64,000 nt of DNA from Streptomyces griseoluteus (lineage in GTDB: Bacteria > Actinomycetota > Actinomycetes > Streptomycetales > Streptomycetaceae), in the NCBI RefSeq assembly GCF_004784465.1, contig NZ_SRRU01000004.1:521751-585750 (forward strand), in the 5' to 3' direction. This document shows positions 31,603 through 41,480 of the stretch, in pieces. A model generated the notes under the pieces. That model made no database searches, was not told where the DNA came from, and saw nothing but the letters and a program-made list of their open reading frames with translations. The position numbers and the translations under genes were made by a program. Every line of letters begins with the position of its first letter. The stretch's first letter is position 1.

Positions 31603-32136
31603 ATGTCAGCGAAGAGCCCCGAAGTCTCCGCGAATGCCATCACCGTCCGGCGCGCCCGGACCAGCGATGTTCCCGCTGTCCGACGACTCCTCGACGCCTA
31701 CTCGCGTGACCGCATCCTGCTCGACAAAGCCACGGTCACCCTTTACGAGGACATCCAGGAGTTCTGGGTCGCGGAACGCGACGACAACGCCGAGGTCGTC
31801 GGCTGCGGCGCCTTGCACGTCATGTGGGAAGACCTCGCGGAAGTCCGCACCCTCGCGGTGAACCCGGCCCTCAAGGGCGCCGGAGTGGGTCACCGGCTGC
31901 TGGGGAAGTTGCTCGACACCGCGCGCCGGCTCGGCGTTCGCCGGGTTTTCTGTCTGACCTTCGAAGTCGACTTCTTCACCAAGCACGGCTTCGTGGAGAT
32001 CGGTGAGACACCGGTGGACGCCGATGTGTACGCGGAGCTGTTGCGCTCCTATGACGAGGGCGTCGCGGAGTTCCTCGGTCTCGAACGAGTGAAACCCAAC
32101 ACCTTGGGCAACAGCCGGATGCTTCTGCATCTGTGA
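31603..32136 (+). CDS. Amino-acid N-acetyltransferase (short NAGS-like GNAT)
   Basis: A 177-residue GNAT protein. It matches the short N-acetylglutamate synthase type of actinobacteria (single GNAT domain without the kinase-like domain): VGCGALHVMWEDLAEVRTLAVNP is followed by the acetyl-CoA loop GAGVGHRLL. It would acetylate glutamate at the start of arginine synthesis. TAGCGT (31591-31596) plus six bases precedes the ATG. Confidence 0.85.
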   Translation: MSAKSPEVSANAITVRRARTSDVPAVRRLLDAYSRDRILLDKATVTLYEDIQEFWVAERDDNAEVVGCGALHVMWEDLAEVRTLAVNPALKGAGVGHRLLGKLLDTARRLGVRRVFCLTFEVDFFTKHGFVEIGETPVDADVYAELLRSYDEGVAEFLGLERVKPNTLGNSRMLLHL

Positions 32137-32267
32137 TCGCCAATGCCCCGGTTCCCTATGTCCGAAACGCGCACGTTTCCGGACGTGAGAGGGCGTGGGG
32201 TCTCTCCCCGAGGGTTTGTGTTTTTCCGGCAAAAGCGGTTTGCTTTCCGGCGTACTGCTGCACTGCA

Positions 32268-32273
32268 TATAAC
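32268..32273 (+). promoter_or_regulatory. Candidate -10 box of lsr2
   Basis: TATAAC within an unusually A/T-rich 130-bp segment (32210-32340). The leader to the lsr2 start is about 60 nt. No convincing -35 at the normal distance. Lsr2 itself binds A/T-rich DNA, so autoregulation is possible. Confidence 0.45.
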
Positions 32274-32339
32274 AGGGGCGGCTAAACGGCGTACGCCGCG
32301 GACCTCCCCGCCCTCACGTTATCGATGAAAGGAAATCCC

Positions 32340-32678
32340 GTGGCACAGAAGGTTCAGGTCCTTCTTGTCGACGACCTCGACGGCGGCGAGGCTGACGAGA
32401 CCGTGACGTTCGCGTTGGACGGCAAGACGTACGAGATCGACCTCACGACCGCCAATGCGGACAAGCTGCGCGGCCTTCTCGACGCGTATGTGAAGGGCGG
32501 CCGGCGTACCGGTGGCCGTTCCTCCGGTGGCCGCGGCAAGGCGGCCCGCGCCGCTTCCGGTGGCAACCAGGACACCGCGGCCATCCGCGCCTGGGCCAAG
32601 GAGAACGGCTACGACGTGAACGACCGCGGCCGCGTCCCCGCGTCCATCCGCGAGGCCTACGAGAAGGCCAACGGCTGA
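32340..32678 (+). CDS. lsr2: Nucleoid-associated xenogeneic silencer Lsr2
   Basis: A 112-residue H-NS-like protein that coats A/T-rich DNA and silences acquired and antibiotic genes. N-terminal oligomerisation domain (AQKVQVLLVDDLDGGEADE onward), Gly/Arg-rich linker, C-terminal DNA-binding domain with the RGR hook in NDRGRVP. GTG 32340 is preceded by GAAAGGAAAT. It overlaps the convergent gene downstream by 22 bp. Confidence 0.95.
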   Translation: MAQKVQVLLVDDLDGGEADETVTFALDGKTYEIDLTTANADKLRGLLDAYVKGGRRTGGRSSGGRGKAARAASGGNQDTAAIRAWAKENGYDVNDRGRVPASIREAYEKANG

Positions 32679-33319
32679 TCACGCCCCCGCGAACGGGGCC
32701 CGGCGCCCCGCCGCAGCCGGACCCGGTGGCACTGCGCCGCCACGGTGTCCACCAGCCGTACGAGGTCGGGGGCGCCCGTGACGCCCCCGAAGGACGGCAG
32801 CGCGGGCAGTACCGCCTCCACATCGCGCCCCGGCTCGGGGGGCCGCAGCCATACGGCGGCCCCCTGCAAGGCCCCGGCGTCCGGTCGCTGCACCGCCGCG
32901 CCCACCGCCCGCACGGGCGGCGCCGGCGCCTGAGTCAGGCCCCCGGCGCCCAGCGCCCGCAGGTCCAGCGTCAGCGCGCCCCACTCCAGCCAGTCGAGCA
33001 GCCCCGGCAGCTCCTCCGCGCTGCCCGCGGCCACCAGCAGCCGCATGCGGCCGCCCACCAGGGCCACCGGGGAAGCGGGCGCCAGATGCCTGAGCGCCAC
33101 CGCCCCCGCCTCGGCCGGGACGTCCAGCACGTCGAACCGCATCCCCGTCACCAGCCGCAGCGGTGCCCCCGGCGCCGTCGCCCACCCCAGCACGTCCTCG
33201 TACCAGTGCCGGGCCGCCGCTCCGGGGGCCGGCCCGAGCGGACGCCGCGGGCGTGGGAAGGGCAGCGCCGATGACGCCGGGAAGGGTTCCGGGGATGCCG
33301 GGGACATTGAGCCAGCCAT
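32657..33319 (-). CDS. SCO3374-family protein of unknown function
   Basis: A 220-residue Ala/Leu/Pro-rich protein found between lsr2 and clpC throughout Streptomyces. The ARHWYEDVLGWATAPGAPLRLVTGMRFDVLDVPAEAG segment resembles the start of bifunctional primase/polymerase-like proteins, but no catalytic residues can be assigned. No signal peptide. ATG 33319 is a choice among several; a TTG at 33337 and ATG at 33307 are in frame. Convergent with lsr2. Confidence 0.7.
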   Translation of the reverse strand: MAGSMSPASPEPFPASSALPFPRPRRPLGPAPGAAARHWYEDVLGWATAPGAPLRLVTGMRFDVLDVPAEAGAVALRHLAPASPVALVGGRMRLLVAAGSAEELPGLLDWLEWGALTLDLRALGAGGLTQAPAPPVRAVGAAVQRPDAGALQGAAVWLRPPEPGRDVEAVLPALPSFGGVTGAPDLVRLVDTVAAQCHRVRLRRGAGPRSRGRDQPLAFS

Positions 33320-33337
33320 GCCAGGTGCAACCGACAA

Positions 33338-33365
33338 GGACGCTCAGGAGTTACGCTGAGCGTCC
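33338..33365. promoter_or_regulatory. Perfect 10-bp inverted repeat upstream of the SCO3374-like gene
   Basis: GGACGCTCAG (33338-33347) and CTGAGCGTCC (33356-33365) with an 8-nt spacer, directly before the SCO3374-like gene on the minus strand. A second short repeat GTCAC...GTGAC follows at about 33371. Could be an operator or a transcript hairpin. Confidence 0.45.
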
Positions 33366-33532
33366 GGAGAGTCACGCTCTGTGTGACGAGGGGGAGCGCA
33401 TGGGCGCACCCCGAGCCCCGAGGTTGTTCGCCCATAGCGGAGGGAAAGGGTGCGCGCGGCATGGACCGCCCGTCACCGCGGGTAAGACATGCCTAGTGGG
33501 AGGGGGGCGACACGCAGGAAAGGCCGTCTCAC

Positions 33533-33546
33533 GTTCGCCATCGGCG
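33533..33546 (+). promoter_or_regulatory. ClgR-type operator upstream of clpC
   Basis: GTTCGC, five bases, GCG fits the published Streptomyces ClgR consensus GTTCGC-N5-GCG exactly. It lies about 200 bp before clpC. ClgR is known to activate clpP1 and clpC in Streptomyces. The rest of the 385-bp gap holds no gene; TAAGCT at 33684-33689 is a possible -10 box. Confidence 0.6.
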
Positions 33547-33750
33547 GAACGGCGAGTGGGGTAACTGCCTGGCCTGCGGGAACATCGTCTCGCACCATCG
33601 AGTTGGAGCAGATGTCGGCGTTCGGGGTCAGGAGGCCATCGACGGTGTCGGCAGTTGGAATGAGCGGTCCCCGCTTGCGGGACTAAGCTGCGGAAGGACA
33701 GGGAGGGGAAGTTCCCCCCACTGCCTGACCGCTCTGAGGAGCGATTAACG

Positions 33751-36273
<2,523 letters not shown>

Positions 36274-36300
36274 CCCTCCGGGGGTCCGCGTAGCCCCGAA

Positions 36301-36332
36301 GGGGCCGGTGCCAAATGGCACCGGCCCCTTTT
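36301..36332 (+). terminator. Rho-independent terminator of clpC
   Basis: GGGGCCGGTGCC (36301-36312), loop AAAT, perfect complement (36317-36328), then TTTT. A 12-bp stem 28 bp after the clpC stop. Confidence 0.9.
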
Positions 36333-36486
36333 GGGTTTCAGAGGGCCGCCGCAACGAGTTGGACGCTCTTGGAGGACTGAGTGACTGGCCGCCGCTGAAG
36401 CGATTGCGGGGCAGTGCGTCCAGGGCTTCTTGAGGGGGAGTCCACGCGTCCCCAGGCATGGTCCGGTGAGGCCACCGGAGTGGCCG

Positions 36487-37104
36487 TTATCGGGCCTCGG
36501 CGCATTCGTCGACGAACGCACAAAGCCGACGGATGAGGCTCAAATTGGAAGGGGCGGGGTCCCAGGCGGCCTGCGTATGAGGCGCATCCTGGAGCCACTG
36601 CTGCCACAGGCCGCCCGGTTCCCTGAAGCGGTCGGCTTGACCACCTCCCAGGTTCAGGTCGATGAACTGGAGAGCGCCCATGACGACGGTTTGGTCGTAC
36701 GGGAGATCAGGGCGGCGGAGGTAGCGGTCCAGGTAGGCGGCGAGCAGATCAGCGTCCCGCGCCGTTCCGAAACTGGCCAGGGTCACGCTGTAGGCCACCC
36801 CGACACAACAGACTTCGCTGGCCATGAGGAGCCGACCGACGTCTTCACGGAATTCGGTTCTGCGGGAGACAGCCACGAGCCAAGCCGCAGTTCTCCGTTC
36901 GCGCCAGCTGCCCTCAAGAAGCTTGGCGATCTCACTCGGGGTGATGAGTCCCGCGTCCTCACGGAGATCTCGCATGAGTCGGTCTGATGCAGGACTTGGC
37001 ATGCGCAGCAGGCTGCCGCCGAGCTTCAGGTAGCGCCGCTCGGGCGTGACGTATCGGCGAACCAAGGCCAGCAGTTCGGCATCATCACGGGGATCGCGTA
37101 TCAC
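36487..37104 (-). CDS. DUF6000-like hypothetical protein
   Basis: A 205-residue mostly helical protein. The start DDAELLALVRRYVTPERRYLKLGGSLLRM resembles DUF6000 proteins of Streptomyces. No membrane segment, signal peptide or catalytic motif. Third-position GC is visibly lower than in clpC, pointing to a more recent arrival. It has no operon partner. The function is unknown. Confidence 0.72.
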   Translation of the reverse strand: MIRDPRDDAELLALVRRYVTPERRYLKLGGSLLRMPSPASDRLMRDLREDAGLITPSEIAKLLEGSWRERRTAAWLVAVSRRTEFREDVGRLLMASEVCCVGVAYSVTLASFGTARDADLLAAYLDRYLRRPDLPYDQTVVMGALQFIDLNLGGGQADRFREPGGLWQQWLQDAPHTQAAWDPAPSNLSLIRRLCAFVDECAEAR

Positions 37105-37457
37105 CCGCCCGACTTTGCCTTGCTGACGCGGAACGAGGCCAGCCCGCTCATCGCCGTCACCGCACGTCTTCCGCGGCTACTTGGCACCGGAATACCGCAG
37201 CCGCTGAACAAGTGCGCCCCGATAACATCGGCCTGACAGGCTCTCAGGGCCTGGTAGCGGCTCCGGCGCAGGACACAGCTCAGGTCGCACCACGGGGGTT
37301 GGCGGCGAGGTGCCTCATGTTCGGCCTGAACTTCGGTGGTGCACGCATCAGTTGACCCCCCGCAGCCGATGCGTCAGGGCTTCCGTGACGATGGCTGCCG
37401 GCTCCATCCCTCACCCCCGTCGTCGGGATGGAGCCCAGCCCGGGACGGCGGGTCGGG
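37105..37457. other. Intergenic stretch without a recognisable gene
   Basis: About 350 bp with no supported reading frame. Between 37176 and 37214 one frame reads VFRGYLAPEYRSR and then stops, which is reminiscent of a kinase activation segment but too short to name. A hairpin lies near the right end. Confidence 0.5.
37400..37435 (-). terminator. Hairpin downstream of the HAD phosphatase gene
   Basis: GGCTCCATCCC (37400-37410) pairs with GGGATGGAGCC (37425-37435) over an 11-bp perfect stem with a 14-nt loop. It lies 22 bp past the stop of the leftward HAD gene. There is no U-tract, so termination is only probable. Confidence 0.6.
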
Positions 37458-38057
37458 TCAGGACAACTGTCCGTCGTAGTCCGGGAGTTTGAACGTCCGC
37501 TCCGCGTGCCCGCCGCTCAGGTCGGACGCGCTGTTGCCGATGTTGGCGATGATCGTGTAGCCCTGGCGCTCGATGTCGGCCCGCTGGGCGGTCTTGTAGG
37601 CGGCGACGTCCTTGAAGAGGTCGATGAGGCCGCGCACCCGGAGGTCGGTGACGCGGTAGCCGTCGTGTTCGAGGTTGTAGGACGTGGGCCAGTGCAGGAG
37701 GCCGGGGCGGGCGGTGACGAAGATCAGGGCGACGCCGTGGTCCTGGGCGTACTGGGCGACCTTCAGGACAGGGCGGTTGGCGGGCTGGGGGAACTGGAAG
37801 CCGAAGTCGGTCTCCAGGGTGGTGTTGTCCACGTCCAGGACGATGGCCTGCTTCTCGCCGGCGCCGGCGGCCGCGCGGCTCTGGATGTAGGGGAGGGCCT
37901 CGCTCATCACCCGCCCGCAGTCCTGCTGCCAGGTGGCGTAGTCGACGGCGGCGGCGGGGGCCGTGGTGGCGGCCTCGGCGGGGGCGGCGAGCGCGGTGAG
38001 CGCGGCGGTGGAGACGGCGATGGCGGCCATCCGGCGCGCCAAGGGGCGTCTGGTCAT
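37458..38057 (-). CDS. Secreted HAD-family acid phosphatase (class B/C type)
   Basis: A 199-residue exported protein. A signal peptide is clear: basic MTRRPLARR, hydrophobic AAIAVSTAALTALA and cleavage after AAPAEA. The mature part has the HAD motif DVDNTTLETD (nucleophile Asp near residue 75), motif II VTARP and a C-terminal NIGNSASDLSGG. It probably dephosphorylates small organic phosphates outside the cell. Start ATG 38057 with GGGGGG upstream on its strand. Confidence 0.85.
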   Translation of the reverse strand: MTRRPLARRMAAIAVSTAALTALAAPAEAATTAPAAAVDYATWQQDCGRVMSEALPYIQSRAAAGAGEKQAIVLDVDNTTLETDFGFQFPQPANRPVLKVAQYAQDHGVALIFVTARPGLLHWPTSYNLEHDGYRVTDLRVRGLIDLFKDVAAYKTAQRADIERQGYTIIANIGNSASDLSGGHAERTFKLPDYDGQLS

Positions 38058-38392
38058 GAAGGGGGGTCCTCTCGCGTCCGTACGGTGCAGTGCATGCTCT
38101 GCGGAGCGGGTGGCGCGAGAGGAACCGTAGGGTTACCGGACGGTAGGTTGCTAGAGGCGCGCGTCACATTTATAGGGCCCCGGACTCACCCCGCCGGTGA
38201 CATGCCGCACAGGCGAAATGTCCGGTACTAACCGTGATAGTGGTATTTCAAACCAGGGCAAACCCAGACGTACACGTCGAAACGCAGAGTGATACCAGCA
38301 GGCCGTACCGCCTGGTCCGACCGGGGTGTCCGGCCTGTCAAGAGATGACCGGTTTCAGGTACTTCTACTACCTCGTGCCGTAGATGGGCCCT
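38058..38392. other. Divergent promoter region between the HAD phosphatase and M23 genes
   Basis: No gene seen. It holds an inverted repeat CCTCTCGCG (38068-38076) with CGCGAGAGG (38114-38122), placed in the likely 5' leader of the HAD gene, and an A/T-richer section (38165-38260). No riboswitch could be recognised. Confidence 0.45.
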
Positions 38393-38421
38393 TTGAACAT
38401 GGATGGGGTGAGGGGTTACCA
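38393..38421 (+). promoter_or_regulatory. Candidate promoter of the M23 peptidase gene
   Basis: TTGAAC (38393-38398), 17-bp spacer, TTACCA (38416-38421). It would start a transcript near 38428 and give a leader of about 70 nt. Confidence 0.45.
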
Positions 38422-38434
38422 ATGTGGAGTCCCG

Positions 38435-38466
38435 CCCGGCACACGGTGAAACATCCGTACGCCGGG
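38435..38466 (+). promoter_or_regulatory. Leader stem-loop of the M23 peptidase mRNA
   Basis: CCCGGC (38435-38440) pairs with GCCGGG (38461-38466) and ACGG (38443-38446) with CCGT (38455-38458), separated by a 2x2 internal loop and closed by an 8-nt loop. It sits 32 bp before the start codon. Confidence 0.5.
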
Positions 38467-38498
38467 TGGCTCTCTGTCTCCGAGTTCACGAGGTATCG

Positions 38499-39044
38499 AT
38501 GTTCAAGCGTTCCACGTCTGTCCGTACGTCCGCGCTCCGCACTCGCGTGGCCGTCCTGGCCGCCGGTGTCGGCGCCGCGGCCGTGCTGGGTGGCGGGGTT
38601 GCCAGCGCCGCCTCCGCCTCCGCGACCTCCTGGGTCGACCCGGTGAAGAAGTACACCCTCTCCGCCAGCTTCGACCAGGGCGGCAGCCACTGGGCGCACA
38701 AGCACAGCGGTCAGGACTTCGCGGTGCCCACCGGCACCGAGGTCCTCGCGGCCCACGGCGGCACCGTCGTCAAGGCCGGCCCGAACGGCGCCGGTGACGG
38801 CCCCGCGTACGGCAACGCCGTCGTCATCAAGCACGGCAACGGTCTGTACTCGCAGTACGCCCACCTGTCCCGTGTCGACGTCAGGATCGGCCAGGTCGTC
38901 AAGACCGGCCAGCACATAGCCCTGTCGGGCAGCACCGGTAACTCCACCGGCCCGCACCTGCACTTCGAGATCCGCAAGACGCCGAACTACGGCTCGGCCG
39001 TCAACCCGGTCAGCTTCCTGCGGACCCAGGGCGTCCACGTCTGA
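38499..39044 (+). CDS. Secreted M23 family metallopeptidase
   Basis: A 181-residue exported LytM-type zinc endopeptidase that cuts peptidoglycan peptide bridges. The signal peptide spans residues 1-43, with a twin-positive start (FKRSTSVRTSALRTRV) and cleavage near ASAASA. The catalytic domain shows HSGQDFAVPTGTEV, YAHLSR and the HxH motif in GPHLHFEIR. GAGG precedes ATG 38499. Length fits a stand-alone M23 domain with no binding module. Confidence 0.93.
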   Translation: MFKRSTSVRTSALRTRVAVLAAGVGAAAVLGGGVASAASASATSWVDPVKKYTLSASFDQGGSHWAHKHSGQDFAVPTGTEVLAAHGGTVVKAGPNGAGDGPAYGNAVVIKHGNGLYSQYAHLSRVDVRIGQVVKTGQHIALSGSTGNSTGPHLHFEIRKTPNYGSAVNPVSFLRTQGVHV

Positions 39045-39110
39045 GCCCTGGGCCACCGCCCCCCGGCCCTCACCGGCCACCGCCGGTAGTCCGGACCACG
39101 GATGTCCGGA

Positions 39111-39710
39111 CTACCTCCTGCCGCGGGCGCCCTCGTGCGCCTGCGTCACCAGATCCACGGCGACTTCGAGAACCGCTTCGCGCTTCTTCTCGGGGTCGCC
39201 TTCCAGGTCCGCCAGCACGAACATGCCGGCGTGCAGCGTGAACAGCGCGCTGATCGAGCGGACCTGGTCCACCATCTCGGCCTCGGGATCGATGATGATC
39301 TCCCTGAGGCCCTTCATGCGTTCCTTGAACGTGTCGCCGATGCGCAGTTCCCGCACCGTCGCCTGGTTCTCCTGCATGAACCGGAAGAGCGGCTGCGCCC
39401 CGGCCAGCGCCGCGCTGTAGCGCCGTACGATCTCCTGCTTGGTCTCCAAGGTGTGCGGCTGGCTGCGGCCCCACTCGATCAGGTCCTCGATCGGCTGCGT
39501 CAGGTCCGCGAAGAGACTGACGATGATCTCTTCCTTGGTCTTGAAGTGGTAGTAGAGAGCCGCCTTGGTGACATCGAGGTGCTCCGCGATCTCGCGCAGC
39601 GAGGTCTTCTCGTAGCCCTGTTCCGCGAAGAGCTCGAGCGCGACGTCCTGGATGCGCTGGCGGGTGTTCCCGCGGCGCTGGTGCTTGGTGCCGTCCATGG
39701 TGTCGCCCAT
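39111..39710 (-). CDS. TetR-family repressor of the adjacent MFS exporter
   Basis: A 199-residue TetR regulator: N-terminal helix-turn-helix (IQDVALELFAEQGYEKTSLREIAEHLDVTKAALYYHF, about 19-55) and a helical ligand-binding domain. Divergent from the MFS gene with a shared region that holds a 22-bp inverted repeat, so it very likely represses both. ATG 39710 with AGTACGAGG upstream; ATG 39698 is in frame. Confidence 0.92.
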   Translation of the reverse strand: MGDTMDGTKHQRRGNTRQRIQDVALELFAEQGYEKTSLREIAEHLDVTKAALYYHFKTKEEIIVSLFADLTQPIEDLIEWGRSQPHTLETKQEIVRRYSAALAGAQPLFRFMQENQATVRELRIGDTFKERMKGLREIIIDPEAEMVDQVRSISALFTLHAGMFVLADLEGDPEKKREAVLEVAVDLVTQAHEGARGRR

Positions 39711-39737
39711 CCTCGTACTCCCCCCGCTCCCGCGGAA

Positions 39738-39806
39738 ACTTACTTGACGCCCGGCTAGTAGCAGGCTACCTTCCAGTGTAGTGAACTAGCCGGGCGACAA
39801 GTAAGT
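39738..39806. promoter_or_regulatory. Divergent operator/promoter region of the TetR and MFS genes
   Basis: Left arm 39738-39759 and right arm 39785-39806 are reverse complements at 21 of 22 positions (core CTAGCCGGGCG), with a 25-bp spacer. The left arm holds the -35 TTGACG (39744-39749), which is followed by 17 bp and TACCTT (39767-39772), a good promoter for the MFS gene. The right arm covers the matching part of the opposite promoter. Confidence 0.75.
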
Positions 39807-39832
39807 AGCAGTCGCCAGGGGGAGTGGGAGAA

Positions 39833-41425
39833 ATGGCGGACACGCAGACGGCCAAGGCGGGCCAGGCGGAGCCCCAGCAGCCGGAGAAGAAGCCGAAGAG
39901 CGTACGAGTGGTCCTGCTCGCGCTCATGATCGCCATGATGCTGGCGATGCTGGACAACATGATCGTGGGCACCGCGATGCCCACCATCGTGGGCGACCTG
40001 GGCGGGCTCGAGCACCTGTCCTGGGTCGTGACGGGGTACACCCTCGCCACCGCGGCCTCGACCCCGGTCTGGGGCAAGATCGGTGACATGTACGGGCGCA
40101 AGGGCGCCTTCCTCGGCTCGATCGTGATCTTCCTGATCGGCTCCGTGCTGAGCGGTATGGCCCAGGGGATGGGCGAGCTGATCGCGTTCCGGGCCGTCCA
40201 GGGCCTGGGCGCCGGTGGTCTGATGGTCGGCGTCATGGCGATCATCGGCGACCTGATCCCGCCGCGTGAGCGGGGCAAGTACCAGGGCATGATGGCCGGC
40301 GTCATGGCGCTGGCGATGATCGGCGGCCCGCTGGTCGGTGGCACCATCACCGACAACTGGGGCTGGCGCTGGACCTTCTACATCAACCTGCCGCTCGGCG
40401 CGGTCGCGCTGGCGCTGGTCTCGGCCGTGCTGCACCTGCCGAAGAAGCGGGCCAAGGCGGGGATCGACTACCTCGGCGTGGTCCTGCTGACCGTCGGCAT
40501 CACCGCGATCGTGCTGGTCACCACGTGGGGCGGTACGGAGTACGCCTGGACCTCCGCGCGGATCATGGAGCTGATCGCCCTCGGCGTGGTCTCGCTGGTC
40601 GGGTTCGTGTTCTGGCAGACCAAGGCCGCCGAGCCGGTGCTGCCGCTGCACATCTTCAAGAGCCTGAACTTCACCCTGATGTCCCTCATCGGCTTCGTCA
40701 CCGGCTTCGTGATGTTCGGCGCGACGCTCTTCCTGCCGCTGTACCAGCAGGCCGTGCAGGGCGCCTCGGCCACCAACTCCGGGCTGCTGCTCCTGCCGAT
40801 GCTCGGCGCGATGCTGGTGACCTCGATGGTCGCGGGCCGGGTCACCACGAACAGCGGCCGGTACAAGGTCTTCCCGATCGCCGGCGGTGTGCTGATGATC
40901 ATCGGGCTGTACCTGATGTCCACGATGGACACCGGCACCACCCGGCTCACCTCCGGGATCTACATGGCCGTGGTCGGCGCGGGCATGGGCTGCCTGATGC
41001 AGGTGACCATGCTGGTGGCGCAGAACAGCGTGGAGATGAAGGACATGGGCGTCGCGTCCTCCTCCGCCACCCTGTTCCGTACCCTCGGCTCCTCGTTCGG
41101 TGTGGCCGTCATGGGCGCCCTGTTCAACAACCGGGTGCAGGACGTGATGACCGAGCGCGCCGGTGCGCTGGGCAAGGGCATCACCGAGAAGTCCGCCCAG
41201 CTCGACGCGGCCAGCCTCGCCAAGCTGCCGGCCGCGGCGCGGGAGGCGTACCAGCACGCGGTGTCCGCGGGCACCCACTCCGCCTTCCTCCTGGGCTCCG
41301 CCATCGCCGTCGTGGTCCTCGTCGCGGCCGTCTTCGTCAAGGAGGTCCCGCTGCGCGGCGGCCCCCAGAAGCCGTCGACCGAGCCCACGGACGCGATCCC
41401 GGCCCCGGTGATCGAAGCGGTCTGA
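39833..41425 (+). CDS. DHA2-family (EmrB/QacA) multidrug MFS exporter
   Basis: A 530-residue proton-driven drug exporter with 14 predicted membrane segments. Motifs: LDNMIVGTAMPTIVGDL in TM1 (DHA2 motif D1), GKIGDMYGRKGAF in the first loop (motif A) and GIVxTG-like PLVGGTITDNWGWRWTF (motif C). ATG 39833 has GGGAG upstream; an earlier ATG at 39824 lies inside that sequence. Regulated by the neighbouring TetR protein through the shared operator. The substrate is unknown. Confidence 0.93.
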   Translation: MADTQTAKAGQAEPQQPEKKPKSVRVVLLALMIAMMLAMLDNMIVGTAMPTIVGDLGGLEHLSWVVTGYTLATAASTPVWGKIGDMYGRKGAFLGSIVIFLIGSVLSGMAQGMGELIAFRAVQGLGAGGLMVGVMAIIGDLIPPRERGKYQGMMAGVMALAMIGGPLVGGTITDNWGWRWTFYINLPLGAVALALVSAVLHLPKKRAKAGIDYLGVVLLTVGITAIVLVTTWGGTEYAWTSARIMELIALGVVSLVGFVFWQTKAAEPVLPLHIFKSLNFTLMSLIGFVTGFVMFGATLFLPLYQQAVQGASATNSGLLLLPMLGAMLVTSMVAGRVTTNSGRYKVFPIAGGVLMIIGLYLMSTMDTGTTRLTSGIYMAVVGAGMGCLMQVTMLVAQNSVEMKDMGVASSSATLFRTLGSSFGVAVMGALFNNRVQDVMTERAGALGKGITEKSAQLDAASLAKLPAAAREAYQHAVSAGTHSAFLLGSAIAVVVLVAAVFVKEVPLRGGPQKPSTEPTDAIPAPVIEAV

Positions 41426-41442
41426 CCTGGTTCGATCATGAG

Positions 41443-41475
41443 AAGGCCCCCCGACTGCCGGTCGGGGGGCCTTTT
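41443..41475. terminator. Bidirectional terminator between the MFS gene and cseC
   Basis: AAGGCCCCCCGAC (41443-41455), loop TGCCG, perfect 13-bp complement (41461-41473), then TT. It lies 17 bp after the MFS stop and 6 bp from the cseC stop, so it serves both converging transcripts. Confidence 0.9.
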
Positions 41476-41480
41476 CCCGT

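Noticed and set aside
37176..37214. Fragment reading VFRGYLAPEYRSR, similar to a kinase activation segment
   Set aside because: Only 13 residues before a stop, with no flanking similarity; chance or too decayed to call a pseudogene.
38058..38498. Possible c-di-AMP (ydaO) riboswitch before the M23 peptidase gene
   Set aside because: The long upstream region and the secreted wall hydrolase fit the idea, but the conserved ydaO core sequences are not present and the likely transcript leader is only about 70 nt.
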